Source: Amphibalanus amphitrite (lineage: Eukaryota > Arthropoda > Thecostraca > Balanomorpha > Balanidae). From it: a stretch of 64,000 bases of DNA. Shown here in pieces: positions 24,901 through 36,126 of this stretch (position 1 is the first letter of the stretch; each line of letters starts with the position of its first letter). The position numbers were made by a program, and so were the translations under genes. The DNA lies in the NCBI RefSeq assembly GCF_019059575.1, contig NW_024883392.1, positions 1 through 64,000 of the forward strand, read 5' to 3'. The notes below the pieces were generated by a model. That model did not search any database and was not told where the DNA came from. It saw only the letters and a list, made by a program, of their open reading frames with translations.

Positions 24901-27900
24901 CAATAATAGTTAGGGGGCATACCGCCGTCGCCAAGTTTCACTCGATCTCGCAACACATTTTGTTCTGGTCGTTCTCGGTGTAATACGTGATCATTCAGAA
25001 CCACACTAGGTAGCCTACTAGAACCGAAATTGACCGTTCTTTCCAACAAGGGGTCTCTCATTATCGTAGGAAATACGGTTTCGGAGATAAAAGCAATATA
25101 AGTTAGGGGGCTCACTTTTTTGGAACACCCTGTATATGATCGCAGTTGTTACTGATAATACAATGCTGTTTGAAATTGCGTTTGTCCCGGATATTGCCTG
25201 AATAAAGCTGGTTTCGTTCTAATTTACCCGAGTTACAAACCGGACACGAAGAAACAATGACTGACGTTGTGCCATAAATATTCGTGTTTCGATGACAGAG
25301 GCTGCGGGGATCCCGTTCGGCAGTTTTATACGGTCTGCGGACGTGCCGATCAGCTGCCTACTCTAGCCAGGGCAGCTGAAACGGGCTGAGCCTGCACGGT
25401 GGGTAGCGAATCGATGGGAATCGGTGGGCTGCTGTGAGGCTTCTGCACTTGTTGCTATGCCTAACGCTTGTTGAAAGGGACGATAATTCCGGAATTGCCG
25501 ACATAGTTATGACACGTTCGTGTGTCGGTACTTGAGCCGTCTGTGGAATGATGGTGGCCATCGCTCCCTATTTTGTAGGCGATTGTTCTGTCTCTTGTGG
25601 GCACGGTGCTTGGCCCTTTCCTATTTAGGACTGTAGCTGGGCCTCTGCTGTCTGTGTGGGTTCAGCACGCTCTGCGGGCCGGAGGTCAGGCACGGAGGTC
25701 ATCAGGGCGGAGTGGGTGGCCCTGTCCGTATGATGTGAGGGAGGGCGGTTCAGTGCACCTGCCGCCACGGGGCGTGACTGGCCAGCGGCCGCCCCTCTCA
25801 CTCGATAATAACCCTGCATATGACGTGTTCTAATGCAGCCTGGTGGCCAGCGCCGGGCGGGCGACACCCACGTCCCGTGGCTCCGTGAGTGAACGCATCG
25901 CACCACACGATTTTACTCGAACAGATCAATGCCTGTCTCTGCCAGCCAACCTATCACGTAACTGACTGGTACCTACTGGGCGCTATTGGGGTCCGCCACG
26001 ACCACAACTCACATGTGAGGCACAGCTGGGGTTGTGCACGCGTTCACGACCGCTGCCTTTGTGCCAGCGTCACGGTCCGGGATAGGGGTGGACGGACGTG
26101 AAGGCAGACCAGTGCACCGACTGTGAGAATCGACTGCATGGATGGGCGCACTGAGCTCAACCGATTACGGTGAACCGACAGCAGTCAGCAGTTTAGGTCG
26201 AGCGCTACAGGTCGGAAAACGGCATGGCATGGGCCATGGTCGAGTGCGCATAAACGATTAGTCGCTGTCGTAATACACACTCAACACAGCCCCACAGGGA
26301 TTGTGATTTTGGCACTGCGCGCGGGACAGCACGTGACCGGGGCACTGCGCGCTGACCAGGGGGTGCGTGGATCAGTCCATGCGGTGCCAGGCAGGGTTGT
26401 GCTTGACTCATGAGTCGAGTCAGAAATTTGACTCAACTCTGACTCAAATGAGTCAGATTTGAGTCGAGTCGGATAAAATGTTGAGCTGTCGAGTTGAGTC
26501 AGAGTTGAGTCAGTAAAATAATTTTGACATTGAGTTGAGTCAAACATTTAGGAACATGAGTCAGCTGACTCAACTTTCTAGAAACAAGCTTTTCATCCCC
26601 CCCCCCCGCTTAACAACTTTGTCCTGGCCCTGTTGCCGGATTTTTTTTTCACCCCCGCCCCGCTCAACAACTTTTTTATCTGAGTCAATTTTGAGTCAAC
26701 TCACTTGACTCAACAAAAAATTTGAGTCAAGTTTGAGTCGACTCATATTTTCATTGAGCCGCTTGAGTCATGAGTCGAGTCAAGGGAAAAAATCAGCTCC
26801 TTGTTTGAGTCAGAGTTGAGTCAGGGCTTTCTGAAGTTGAATGATGAGTCGAGTCGGCAAATTTTTTTTGAGTCGAGCACAACCCTGGTGCCAGGGAACA
26901 GCGATTGCATTTGTTAGCCATGTAGTATCTACCAAGAATGAGGACAGACATGGGAAGGACAGAGGCAGTCGCCAGGGGAACCGGTGTGAAATTTAAGACG
27001 CATGCACCGTCCAGAGATTTTTCAAGCTCTCCCAGCGAGGGCATGGGTGAAAACTTTTATTGTGTGGAGAGCCCAAGCTGGCTCGGACTTCTCCCCCGGT
27101 CAGATCCCAAGGGCGGCGCCACCGTGGGGGCAGTGGGGGCAGACTGACCCCACTGGCAGGAGGCCGTGGGGGCAAGACTATGTTTTGCCCCCACAAAATT
27201 TGGCTGATGTAGGAGAACAGAAGACCGGTGGAACATTCATTATAGGCGGTTATAATTGTACGCCTGTTTTTGACGGTCCTCGTATCAAGTGCGTCAGCAG
27301 AACGTTCGTTCTCGGACCGTCTGTCGCATATCTCCTACTCCCACTCATTCTCCTAATCATTTTCATTCACCAGAAGGCTGCCCTCGAGCTTGATCTCGAG
27401 GAGGTTGAGAAGCAATTTATCAAAAGTCGGCCAGAGAAGAGATCACCCTCTTTTGGGAACCCTTAGACTGAGACTGAGCTCAGAGAGGTATGACAAAATG
27501 TGATAGGTATGTATATCCCGGGTTATCTGGAATTGTTGAAATGTCGAATGTTGGAAAATTAAATATTTTATTGGAATTGAATCGCCCTAATGGAGCTTAT
27601 TCTCGTACCTATATCAATCGTATGTGAGAGAATCTCACATATATAGGTACGTACTACGGGGAAAAGGAGAAATAGGTACTGACTATAGTTTTGAGGAACA
27701 CACATCTCATCTCATCTCAACATCATTACATCTCAACGAACAACATAACGTTTTCACAGGTTTGGGTCTCGCAATCTAGTTTTATAGTTTTATTTCGGCC
27801 GGGCCCGTGGGTAATCCTAACCGCCGCAGCCCGGGGTAGCCCTCCCCCTGTTTAACTCCGTTAATAAGGCAACTACGGAAACAAAAATGGTACCAAACGA

Positions 27901-30900
27901 AAAGTATCTATGAGAAGATTCTAAAGCTCCTAAACTTTTTGACCACAAGTGAGTTTTCAAGGTCAGAATTCAAGGTCAAAGGCAAAAACCGGCATTTATG
28001 TAGTGGTCTCAAAGTACGTGTTCCAGAGGACGGCATGGTGCATAAAATCGGCTAAAAGGGATGTTGAACAAAAGAAGAGAATCCGTGGATTCCGATGATG
28101 TGCATAACATTCAAATTCAAGGTCACGATCATGCTCAAAATTGACCACAAACTTTGCACTTTTTCTTATATCTTGTATACTAAATTCCGAGATATTTTGA
28201 TATGTTTTCAAGCTTAGCGGACCCTTATTTGTGCTTTAGCTTACGATTCAAGGCTGCTACAAGGTCAAAGTCACAAGAGAGTATCCTTGCTAGAGGCTAT
28301 TTCACTATTCAAGTCAGGCATAATAATTAAGACATGTTTTGCCATACTGAGGCTCTAAATGAATGCTCCATACTGAGGCTCTAAATGAATGCTTACAGCA
28401 AAATGGATGCCAGAGGCCCAGAATCGTGATCAGCGGCTACGAAATCATGACAAATGACCTTCCATGTGTAAAAAATCAACCAAATGTCATTCGAGGTCGC
28501 ATGAGGTCAACATAAAACTTAACCTTTTCCAAACAATATATATGTCATTCGACGCGTCTCGACAAGACTAATGCGAAGGTACCACTGCCGTAGCTCCAGG
28601 ACCATTTTTGTTGAAGTTATTTGCGAAAAAAAAAGAAACTAAAGCCCCAGCTCGGGGTCGTTGCCCTGACCTCTGACCTCAGGTCACCAAAGTTACTTAA
28701 GTATTTTTTTCTAGTCAAATGCTACACAACCGTGCTCGTAATTTGTCTTTATCTCTAAAACTCAATTTTTGGCAGCTGGTTGAAGTTCACGTCTGTGACG
28801 GCGAAGTTTGCCGTGCAGGAGTCTAGAAAGATCGGCCCTGAGACATTATCAAGGAGGCTAGGTCCAAATTTTATGCTTCAAAAGATGTCAAATTAATGGG
28901 GGATAAGGTACAGCAAGTTTCGTCTTTCTATCCCTAAGCGTTTGTGAGGTATCGCAAATATTCGCCAGGGGGAGGCGAAAAACGCCCCCCTCCGGGCCCG
29001 CGAGGGTTAATGGTTAAACTCAATACGCCTATGCATGAAACCTTGAAACCTGAAACCAAAATAATTTTGAATGACAACATCTAGGGACAAGGTGCTCATG
29101 GATTTTGCAGATCGGCGTTATCAGACAACAGTCGGGTCAGTCTCAAGCTTGCCCCCACTGGCGAAAATTCGTGGCGCCGCCACTGTCAGATCCATGAGCC
29201 GTCTGTTACTCTGTTGATGTTCCGCTCCCTTCTCACGAACCTCTGTGCTATGTTATCTGTGTAATAAGTGTTCCTGTTATCTGTGGGTAGCTGTTACGTT
29301 GTTTTCTGCACCGCCTGAGTCGTTATCTTCGGATATAGCGGGCACTTTGGTTGTGTAGCTGTCCTTCTGTGATAGAGATCTAGATGTTCGCGATCACCGA
29401 TTCGGGAAAGTGAGACGAATTCAACCGTCCGTACAATCGCGGTTATGGTATCTGATTGTGGTGCAAGGCTTAGCAACGATCCGAATGTTACAAACTACCC
29501 CTCATGGAACCCGCTCGCCCGAGTGCAGAAAAGGTGCGGTGTGATTGGAGCTTGTCTACAGCTACACCGCCGTGGTTGAGCGATGCGCTGGAATTTCCGG
29601 ATGGGGACGGGGGCGGGCCGCCCACCGCACGGGCGATGGACTCCCTTTCCGTGTCCACCCTTCCTGTGTGATGGACGCGAGGGGTGGGCACTGGGCACTG
29701 CCTGCTGGTTTCTCTTCCCATGGGCTATCTGTGCGTCTCCTTTACATCGCGTTCCCTCCATGCAGTGCGACGAGCGACGTTGACAATCCTCACGCCTGCT
29801 CATCCCTTTGGTGTCATGCCGGGATACCTGCCGGCCTCCCCAGCCTCCCTCGAGAGTCGAACGGATGCAGATCGGTGACACACCTACACGGTGCACATGA
29901 ATGCAAACGGTCTGCACATGTGCAAACCCTTGCCTGTGGTGCATGACCTTATTCAGAAACGTGACACTGAATGAACATTGTGTTGGAAATGCCGATCAGC
30001 CATGGCGGCGGATAGCATCCGTACCTACGTGTCAAGCAAATGGTTTATGCATAACGATTAGGTAGGCATTGGAACCTTTAACCTATAGTTAATGGCCATT
30101 GGCTAGAGGGGGAGGGGAGAGACCGCCTCAGCGCTCAGCACGTCTCTGCTCAGACGACGTCCGACTATGGTTCGTAAAGTCGGCACGACGCGGCGTTCCA
30201 TGGGCCGACCGAGTTTCCTGCTTCACCGTTGGACCGACCACGACAGCCGTCAAGGCCGGGCTGGGGACTATTCTGCTCGTGCCGCTGCGTTACCGACCGG
30301 AGAGGTTGGGTGCTATTCTCGAGTTCCGGGCGAGACGCGAGTCATGAGATCGATCTGCATGTCCGCGACCGCCATCCACTTGCTTCCATCTACCCGACAC
30401 GGGCACGGCCGCCGTACCTGCCACCAGTCGCTACCGCTGACCATGGTTTATGAATCACGCTGTGTCCGGGAGGGTCAGGAGGGGGACAGTCCGATACACG
30501 CCCCAAACACTGTGCCGAGCCCTCTGTGCCCTGCTTGGCGTGCGGCGGGCCTTCTGCCGCGTGGAGGCACGCAGAGCGATATGAGCCCCGATTCAGGAGC
30601 CCGCTCATGAGTCATCCACCTCATGACGAGACGTAAAACTCGTGACGAAAAAGTGGCACACGACGTCGCTTACATGAGTTCTAGCGCTGCATGAAAGGTA
30701 AACCGACGCTCATGCCATGAAGAAAGCTGACAAAGTAGCGGTATAAGCAGGTACAGAAGAGTTATTTATTTCAGTATTATGAGCTAAAACACCTCGTAAT
30801 GCCCGATTACGGTGGCTAGACAGCTAATCTCAACCAAGCTCTTCCATGCAGGAGTCTCTCCAGCGGGCTGGTTTGGCTAGTGTCCCTGCCGCCTCCCATC

Positions 30901-33113
30901 CCAAACCAGTTCTCTCCCGCTCGTCAGGCCGCGGTGCCGTTTGAGCCACCTCGCACCTGTTGGCCCGCTGCGCCCGCCCCAACCCCGCTCGGTACCGTGC
31001 CGCTCCGTCGCCCGTTGCCCGCCGCCGCGGGGGGATGAGTCAGACGGTCACCGCGCCGCCGCCGCCGCGGATGGCAGGCGGCACTGGCCGCGAGCGCCGC
31101 CGCCGCGGTCGGCCCGGAGCGCCGCACGTCCGGTCAGAGTGCTGGGCACGGCTCAATCAGTCACATCTACCAGCCGGGTGGGATGGTGGCCGTGATAGCC
31201 GAGGCTGGATCACATGCTGAAAAATGGGCCCCTTAGATGGTGTAGAAGACGGCGAATTACCCCGCAGTGGGCGGCAAGTGAATCTTATTTACTCGGAAAA
31301 TGCCGACGATTTAGGAATATGTGGGGAGCTGTTTGTTTGATCAAATCGGCGACGGCCAAGTTGCATGTGTTCGTTGTTTCTAAAGGAGCCACCGGCAGGA
31401 CTACGTGTGAATCATCATAATGGAGTATTAGTCCATATCAGGTCGGGCTGGCTGCCACGAACTGAGTGGTGACACGGAACTATTGTTGGTCACTGTTGAG
31501 GGTCAGCGTCGTTACTAAGCATGACTGAGTCGCCACAAGGATGCCTGTCTTCTTTCAAAACTGGTGTGAAAATTTATCTGACTAAATCCTTCGAGTAGGT
31601 ATTTATCTTTGTTTCCACACTGCTCGTTTCAAGTTTCCTTGGTCTTGTGAGTGTTTATTGTCGGCTTCTTATGTTTGATAAATGAGCGTGCAGACTACAG
31701 TGCATCGCCAATGAAAAAGGTTGAACTTCTAGTGTCCGAAATGTAGGTATAAACTTGTAACTATGACGTTCCAGGCGTGCATGGCTCATCGTGCTCTAAC
31801 ATAATTCGCGTCTTCTTTTCCAGACTACCTGCACGACCTCAAGTATCAGGGGAAGAACGACTCCATAGACGTCACAGATGGTAAGCAAGCTTGGAACATA
31901 TACATATGCTTGGAGCGTACCTACCATTCGGCGTATACCTATCGCATTTTCCGATAGATGCCTATTTCTTTTTTATATAATTGTTATCAGTCCTTCATGA
32001 CTCAACTTTGACATTGCCGTCCTCCCTTCCTTCAGTGATGGCCCGGGTGGAGGGCGACGTTCACCGGCTCACCATCATGGTGTCCGTCATGTTCGTCCTC
32101 TTCATCGTCTGCTTCGTCGGCCTGGCCTTCTACGCCTGCTCCAGCTACCGCAAGGCCTGCCGCCGCAGGAAGACGGCAGACATCGAGAGCAACAGCATCG
32201 AGCTCAAGAAGGTCGGCGCCAAGCTCGCCAACGGCCTGGCCGTAAGAAATGTTTCTTTCCTGATCTCGACGATTCAGAAGGCATGTTATGCGCGCTCCTG
32301 TTCATACATAAATCCGTCAACAAATCATGGTATTTTCTAGCGTTTATGTTCATTTTTCACCAACTTTTGCGTTAATATAAAACTGCCCCATAATTTAGCT
32401 TTGGTATAACTTCGACTTTTGCTGAGCATGTGGTTTTGCTCAGACGCTGTGGTTGTGGTTGTGGTTGCTGGCGCCGGCCCGACTTACGATCACTGATATG
32501 CCCTATGTATGACGCTTATAAAACTTGAGGCGACTTTTGGCGACTTATGAATTGTGAGCTGTTGACTTGTGAGTTGTGATGTGCGGTGACCTGTGGTCAG
32601 TGGTGGCCTTGTGCCTTGTGGCCTGGTGGCCTGCATTATTGTAGCCTTTGATCACTGGTCACCTCTTACCAGTCACCTGATGTGCACCTCTAACTCACCT
32701 GTGTCTATCTCCGTCTGCAGGCGCCGGCCGGCCCTCCCGTCATCAGCCCCAAGTCGAGTACAGTGCCGCAGTACGCCGTCGGCGGCCGGCCCAGTCTCAG
32801 CTTCTCGGCAAAGCCCGGCGAGGAGGTGAAGCGCCGCAGCCGCCACCCCTCCGAGGACACGTGTCCGGGCGACTACAGCGCCGTCTACGACAACCCCGCG
32901 CTGGTGGCCACACCGCCGCCGACGGGGGGCGCCGCCGCCGCCGCCGCCGCCGGGGGCCGCCCGCTGTCGGTCGGCGGCACCTCGCTCCAGTCGCGAGACT
33001 CGTTCCGTCCACCCGGCTCTGTGCCCAGCTCGGGACGAACGGAGAGTGGCCGCCGGCCGCGGGAGGTGGACATCACAGATATGTCACCGGCGACCACAGT
33101 CGAGGCCTTCTGA
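9978..33113 (+). CDS. Grindelwald/Wengen-like TNF receptor-type single-pass membrane protein (four coding exons)
   Basis: Coding exons 9978-10200, 31824-31880, 32036-32241 and 32721-33113 join with matching phases (1, 1, 0) and GT-AG borders, giving 292 residues. Residues 1-23 form a signal peptide. Residues 31-73 hold eight cysteines (31, 37, 43, 50, 53, 57, 69, 73), with a CEACYDIC core followed by DYLHDL. Asn86 is in an N-glycosylation sequon. Residues 105-128 are a hydrophobic transmembrane helix followed by basic residues (RKACRRRK). The tail of about 160 residues is Ser/Pro-rich, with a seven-alanine run and the end VEAF, which could be a class III PDZ ligand. One short Cys-rich module plus one helix fits the insect TNF receptors Grindelwald and Wengen, which bind Eiger and signal to JNK. 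That identity is inference from architecture; the gene model is better supported. A second in-frame ATG at 9984 would shorten the signal peptide by two residues. Intron 1 is 21.6 kb and full of nested transposons. Confidence 0.72.
10201..13548 (+). other. First part of receptor intron 1, unique-looking
   Basis: GC-rich with no recognised gene. Two hairpins stand out: a perfect AGCCTTTCTGTAGAAAGGCT palindrome at 12651-12670, and one with 19-base arms (18 of 19 paired) at 12700-12751. A short direct repeat, TCAATTTTACTAGCCCT, occurs twice near 12780-12820. Confidence 0.5.
13549..15517. mobile_element. TA-flanked DNA transposon, non-autonomous
   Basis: Terminal inverted repeats CACTGTAAAAAATATTGAC at 13549-13567 and its complement at 15499-15517, flanked on both sides by TA as in Tc1/mariner elements. 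The 1969-base interior shows no recognisable transposase. A stem-loop around 15031-15079 (TTCGTTTGAAGACCACC and its complement) is internal. Confidence 0.75.
15518..17771 (+). other. Receptor intron 1, no gene recognised
   Basis: Moderately GC-rich. Repeated GGGGACCGGTCCCC-like palindromes occur at 17470-17525. No exon or element ends recognised. Confidence 0.5.
18541..20911 (+). mobile_element. piggyBac-type MITE (TTAA), outer copy
   Basis: Ends are CCCGCGCCCCGCTGG and its complement, with TTAA at 18537-18540 and TTTA at 20912. Just inside each end is a G-run/C-run hairpin with loop core CAGATTCTG (18580-18611 and 20867-20898). The body carries AGGTCA arrays at 19896-19930, 20056-20093 and 20208-20252, then an AT-rich part. 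It is split by the inner element at 18711. TTAA is also used by Kolobok elements, but CCC/GGG ends favour piggyBac. No transposase. Confidence 0.85.
18711..19890. mobile_element. piggyBac-type MITE (TTAA), inner copy
   Basis: Ends CCCGCGCCGTGCTGG and CCAGCACGGCGCGGG, with TTAA at 18707-18710 and 19891-19894. The related copy at 44166-45313 has the uninterrupted site (TTTTTTGCTTAAGTAGGTC near 44300-44318), so the 4-base duplication is shown directly. Subterminal G/C hairpins have loops GTTTTCAC and GTAAAAAC. Contains many AGGTCA motifs. Confidence 0.92.
21371..21990. mobile_element. Fragment of the TTAA-element family
   Basis: Closely resembles the interior of 18711-19890 (the stretch around GAGGTCACCAAAGGTAAAAT and the TTCTCAGTTTTGACC part) but lacks the family's ends; a C-run at 21957-21967 may be the remains of one hairpin. 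Confidence 0.7.
22078..22232. repeat. Tandem repeat, about three copies of a ~50-base unit
   Basis: Units start GTGACCAGTCCGGCGG and contain GCGCTGTGGACTGC; the third copy is diverged. Confidence 0.7.
22233..23400 (+). other. Receptor intron 1, GC-rich, no gene recognised
   Basis: Open frames on both strands reflect high GC; no domain, splice-consistent exon or repeat end was found. Confidence 0.5.
23526..24460. mobile_element. Nested TA-flanked MITE with GGGGAGA-CGGGGT ends
   Basis: Left GGGGAGAACGGGGTTAATTG, right complement of GGGGAGAGCGGGGTCAAATG, each bordered by TA. The interior repeats TGTTACAATT-CCCC and its complement several times. Confidence 0.85.
24721..25110. repeat. 200-base tandem duplication
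   Basis: Two units begin ACCGCCGTCGCC at 24721 and 24921 and run nearly identically through GATAAAAGCAATA. The duplication lies at the right end of the 23401-25132 element. Confidence 0.9.
25133..26391 (+). other. Receptor intron 1, no gene recognised
   Basis: Nothing beyond modest GC-rich open frames. Confidence 0.5.
26392..26887. mobile_element. hAT-like MITE packed with GAGTC motifs
   Basis: Ends CAGGGTTGTGCTTGACTC and the complement of CAGGGTTGTGCTCGACTC, with a perfect 8-base duplication GTGCCAGG at 26384-26391 and 26888-26895. The interior is dominated by TGAGTCGAGTC-type repeats in both orientations. Confidence 0.92.
27108..29185. mobile_element. hAT-like element with exon-like insert
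   Basis: Ends CAAGGGCGGCGCCACC and complement of CAGTGGCGGCGCCAC, with a perfect 8-base duplication TCAGATCC at 27100-27107 and 29186-29193. No transposase. The left part has an exon-like segment (about 27373-27466). The right part (about 27950-29006) is a TTAA-family element ending GCGAGGG-TTAA; its left end is unclear. Confidence 0.85.
27950..29006. mobile_element. Degraded TTAA-family element inside the hAT-like element
   Basis: The right end reads CCGGGCCCGCGAGGG followed by TTAA, with a subterminal GGGGGAGGCG/CGCCCCCC hairpin and GGTCA motifs, as in the piggyBac-type family. The left terminus could not be fixed. Confidence 0.6.
29194..31823 (+). other. End of receptor intron 1, no gene recognised
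   Basis: GC-rich patches at about 29500-29950, 30100-30600 and 30880-31200 have long open frames but no recognisable domains. The last patch (CCG repeats) could be an internal promoter for a shorter transcript; inference only. The intron ends at the TTTTCCAG acceptor at 31823. Confidence 0.45.
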
Positions 33114-34761
33114 GAGACGAGTTGGGGTAAATAGGGATGTGAAGTCAACCAACGAGCTCAGAGGGGTGATGTGAGACACCGCCATCTCAGAGGGAGGGGT
33201 GATGAAAAAGACCACGTCAGCAGGCTCAAATGAGATCTTTGATCTTTTTGCAACCTGAGGTCTTCTGTAGCTGGTGAGGCTGATGTGGTCGAACCCTGAA
33301 GGCTGTTGAAACTTGACAGGTCCACTGATGGCAGCTAGCTGGTCAAACTAAGGGCAGCTGAGGTCTTTTGAGACGGCATTCTTAGCGCATAACCGGTGTG
33401 TTCGATCCAGTTTGTGCAGCTTAATACGGCACAACTAACACCCATCGAGGTCGTTCAACATTCCATGTTATCCTCGACCACCCGTGCTGTGAGCTTCAAT
33501 CACAGCACGTGAGTGGGCTCGTGATATTGATGAATCCGAGCAATACTTGTTGTAACGAATAACGAGTATTGTCGGAAACTTTGTAGGTTTTGTGGGGTTT
33601 TACAGCCACGATTGGTGAAAACAGTATGCCGCCAACAGCGAATGGAGCAATATTTCGAGGACGGTGACATTCGTTGTTGAATGCATCGTCCTGTGGACTG
33701 AGACGCCTCACCGGCGTGAGCTGCTATGTTTGTCACCCAGCTGTCGATGCGTAGCTGTCTGGCCGAACACAGTGTTTCGTGGTCGTGCCTGTCGCACATC
33801 GCTGCCGTTGTGTTATATCGCTGTGAGCGGCGCTACACCAGTGCCACCTGACGGGAGTTGGGCGAAGTGGAGCCTGGCAGCTAGGTATTGTGGACGGTCG
33901 GCCGGCTGGGTCGATGCCGGTTTTCGCGATGTCTAGCAGACTGTAGCCGCTCACGTCACGATGTCGTACGGACCACGACCCGATTTTGTACGTTGCTTCT
34001 GAATGGATTGTTTCGTGATGTGCTGTCAGCCGTCCTGGCCGCTGTTGCTTTACAGGACGTGGCCCTGTCACAATGTTTTCATGTGCCGAGCTGTGCCATA
34101 TAGGGCAGCTCGTCGTATACACCATAACGTGTGTCTTTCCTGTCAACCGTCCATTCGGTGCTCCGTAAAACGAGCACACACAAATTCGCTGGTTGTGAAT
34201 TGTACCGTTTAGATGTTAACGAATATGACGGATTGTGTATTCGCGGTTGTGGCTGTTGATCGGATCTGTGAGAGAGCAGGCGTGCTGCTGCGTGGCTCGA
34301 GCTCAGTGTATGGTTGTGTATCTTGTTATGCGATATTTGTTCGGACGACATCTTGCGAAGGAGACGTGCCAGCGCTCCGTGTTGAGAGCTGCACCCTGTT
34401 GAGGCATTTTGGGCGGACTCGTGGCGATGGTGCGGCGGTGTTTTAGTGATGTTACGCTGGTCTGGGACGGTATTTACGACTCTGCGGCGAGCGAGAACCC
34501 CAGATGTGTGTATGTATTGTCCAGAGCGCCCAGTGTTCAGTCTTGGTACCGCACTGCGCCGATTTAAAGCATGGTCGTTGGTCACATCGCACTCAGTTTT
34601 GGTGTGCGGCGGATGTGTTGTCACGTCTCTGAGACTCTGTGACAGTCGGTAATGGGACGGCTCGCTGCCAAACTACATCCCAACGTTCATTGTACAACGC
34701 GGTGTTTTTATCCCATTGTTATGTTTGGTGGTGTTTGGCGGAACGACAGCAGTGCAACAAT
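33114..34761 (+). other. 3' flank of the receptor-like gene
   Basis: Probable 3' UTR followed by intergenic DNA; no AATAAA seen. A 10-base perfect stem (CGTGCTGTGA, 7-base loop) lies at 33483-33509. Confidence 0.4.
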
Positions 34762-34765
34762 TTAA

Positions 34766-36122
34766 CCCGCGCGGGGCTGGGGGGGGTAAATTTTACCCCC
34801 CCTCGCGAATTTTTGCGATATCTCAAAAACGGCGGCGCGCAGCGCCGCCAAACTTTCAGTACCTTTTCTTATATCAATTTGACACGTTCCCTGAAAATTT
34901 GAGCGAAATCCGTCGGAAAATTTTTGAGAAATTGACGTTTTAATGACGTCATGTTCGCCATTTTCGCCTCAAAAACGGCAAAAGTTTAAACGCCGCTAAC
35001 ATCTTCATTTTTAAAGGAATCAAGACGTAACAAAAAAAGGTTATACGTAATTTTACTTTGTCTATCAAATGGCTATCTCGGTTTTTTGAAAATTTTGGAT
35101 TTTGGCCTAAATTTTTTCAAAAAACTGATTTTTTTGGGAAAATCATAAAATCCAAAATTTTGAGTCTATGATTTCAGGTATTTGAACGTTGAGCTGAGCA
35201 TTGTTAATAAGATTATTAGAAGGATGAATAACCTGTTGCTCATTTCTATCAGAAATAGAACAAATAAACCAATAAACCAATAATGGTTTATTTTTTCTAT
35301 TTCTGATAGAAATGAGCAACAGGTTATTCATCCTTCTAATAATTTTGAGTCTATCGAAAAAACCGGAATATATGTCAGAGAAGTGGTCTATGTGCACCTA
35401 CATACCAAATTTTAGAAGAATCGGTTCAAAAATGTGGGAGTTATTCAAAATTTTATGACGTCACGACACACAAAATTTTTGAAAAATGACTTTTTTGGAA
35501 GTTCTAGACCTCGTATGGAAACAAAAATAGCACCATTCGATTCGCCGTGAAAAACTGCATCAGATAGACACCTTTTTAGGCCTTAACAACCAACTTCAAA
35601 ATTTGACCTCACTTGACCTGACCTTGACCTGACCTCGACCTGAAATTCATCCAGAGGTGTTCCATATCACTTATTGAGTGTGCCTATTGAATTCTATGAG
35701 TAAAATGACCCATAAAACATGTGTCGCACATGCCCTTTTCTATATTTTGTTTTTTGGTGACCTGACCTGACCTGACCTGACCTTGACCTTGACCTCTGAA
35801 TGATATTGTATGCAACGAATATTGTCTTGGTAGCCTAAGAACACGTTTTGGGCGATCAGTCTCAGTCCATGACTCCATTCTTCGGCAACTACGGTGCAAG
35901 GCCGATACTGTAGAAACTTGCAATTTGTACCCTTGACCTGACCTTGACCTTGACCTCAAACTTTAAATTAAGTACATGTTTTTAGTAGTTCGTGATGAGA
36001 GCTTTCGATTGGCGTTTGAATTTTCCAAATCGGACCATTAGTTCGGGAGATAACAGGGGGTAAAATTTACCCCCCCCCCCCCAGCCCCGCGCGTTCGGCT
36101 GGAGACCCCAGCCCCGCGCGGG
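34766..36122 (-). mobile_element. piggyBac-type MITE (TTAA), intact ends
   Basis: CCCGCGCGGGGCTGG left end and its complement at the right, with TTAA on both sides (34762-34765, 36123-36126). Its body is the reverse complement of the copies at 18541 and 44166. Subterminal hairpins have the loop TAAATTTTA type. The TIR tip appears twice at the right end (near 36083 and 36110). It contains a small fold-back insertion at 35170-35341. Confidence 0.92.
35170..35341. mobile_element. Small fold-back insertion
   Basis: Inverted arms of 49 bases (35212-35260 and 35295-35343) surround a loop that itself folds. The insert is flanked by a 13-base direct repeat ATTTTGAGTCTAT (35157-35169, 35342-35354). 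Sister elements lack it. Confidence 0.75.
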
Positions 36123-36126
36123 TTAA

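Larger units (their letters stand above)
23401..25132. mobile_element. TA-flanked element with CAGGGTGTT ends
   Basis: Left end CAGGGTGTTTTTAAAAAAGT and right end complement of CAGGGTGTTCCAAAAAAGTG, followed inside by GAGCCCCCTAACT in both arms; flanked by TA. It contains the nested element 23526-24460 and a 200-base tandem duplication at 24721-25110. No transposase recognised. Confidence 0.8.

Noticed and set aside
29480-30610. Cluster of 70-150-codon frames in receptor intron 1
   Set aside because: Overlapping frames on both strands in GC-rich DNA; no recognisable protein features.
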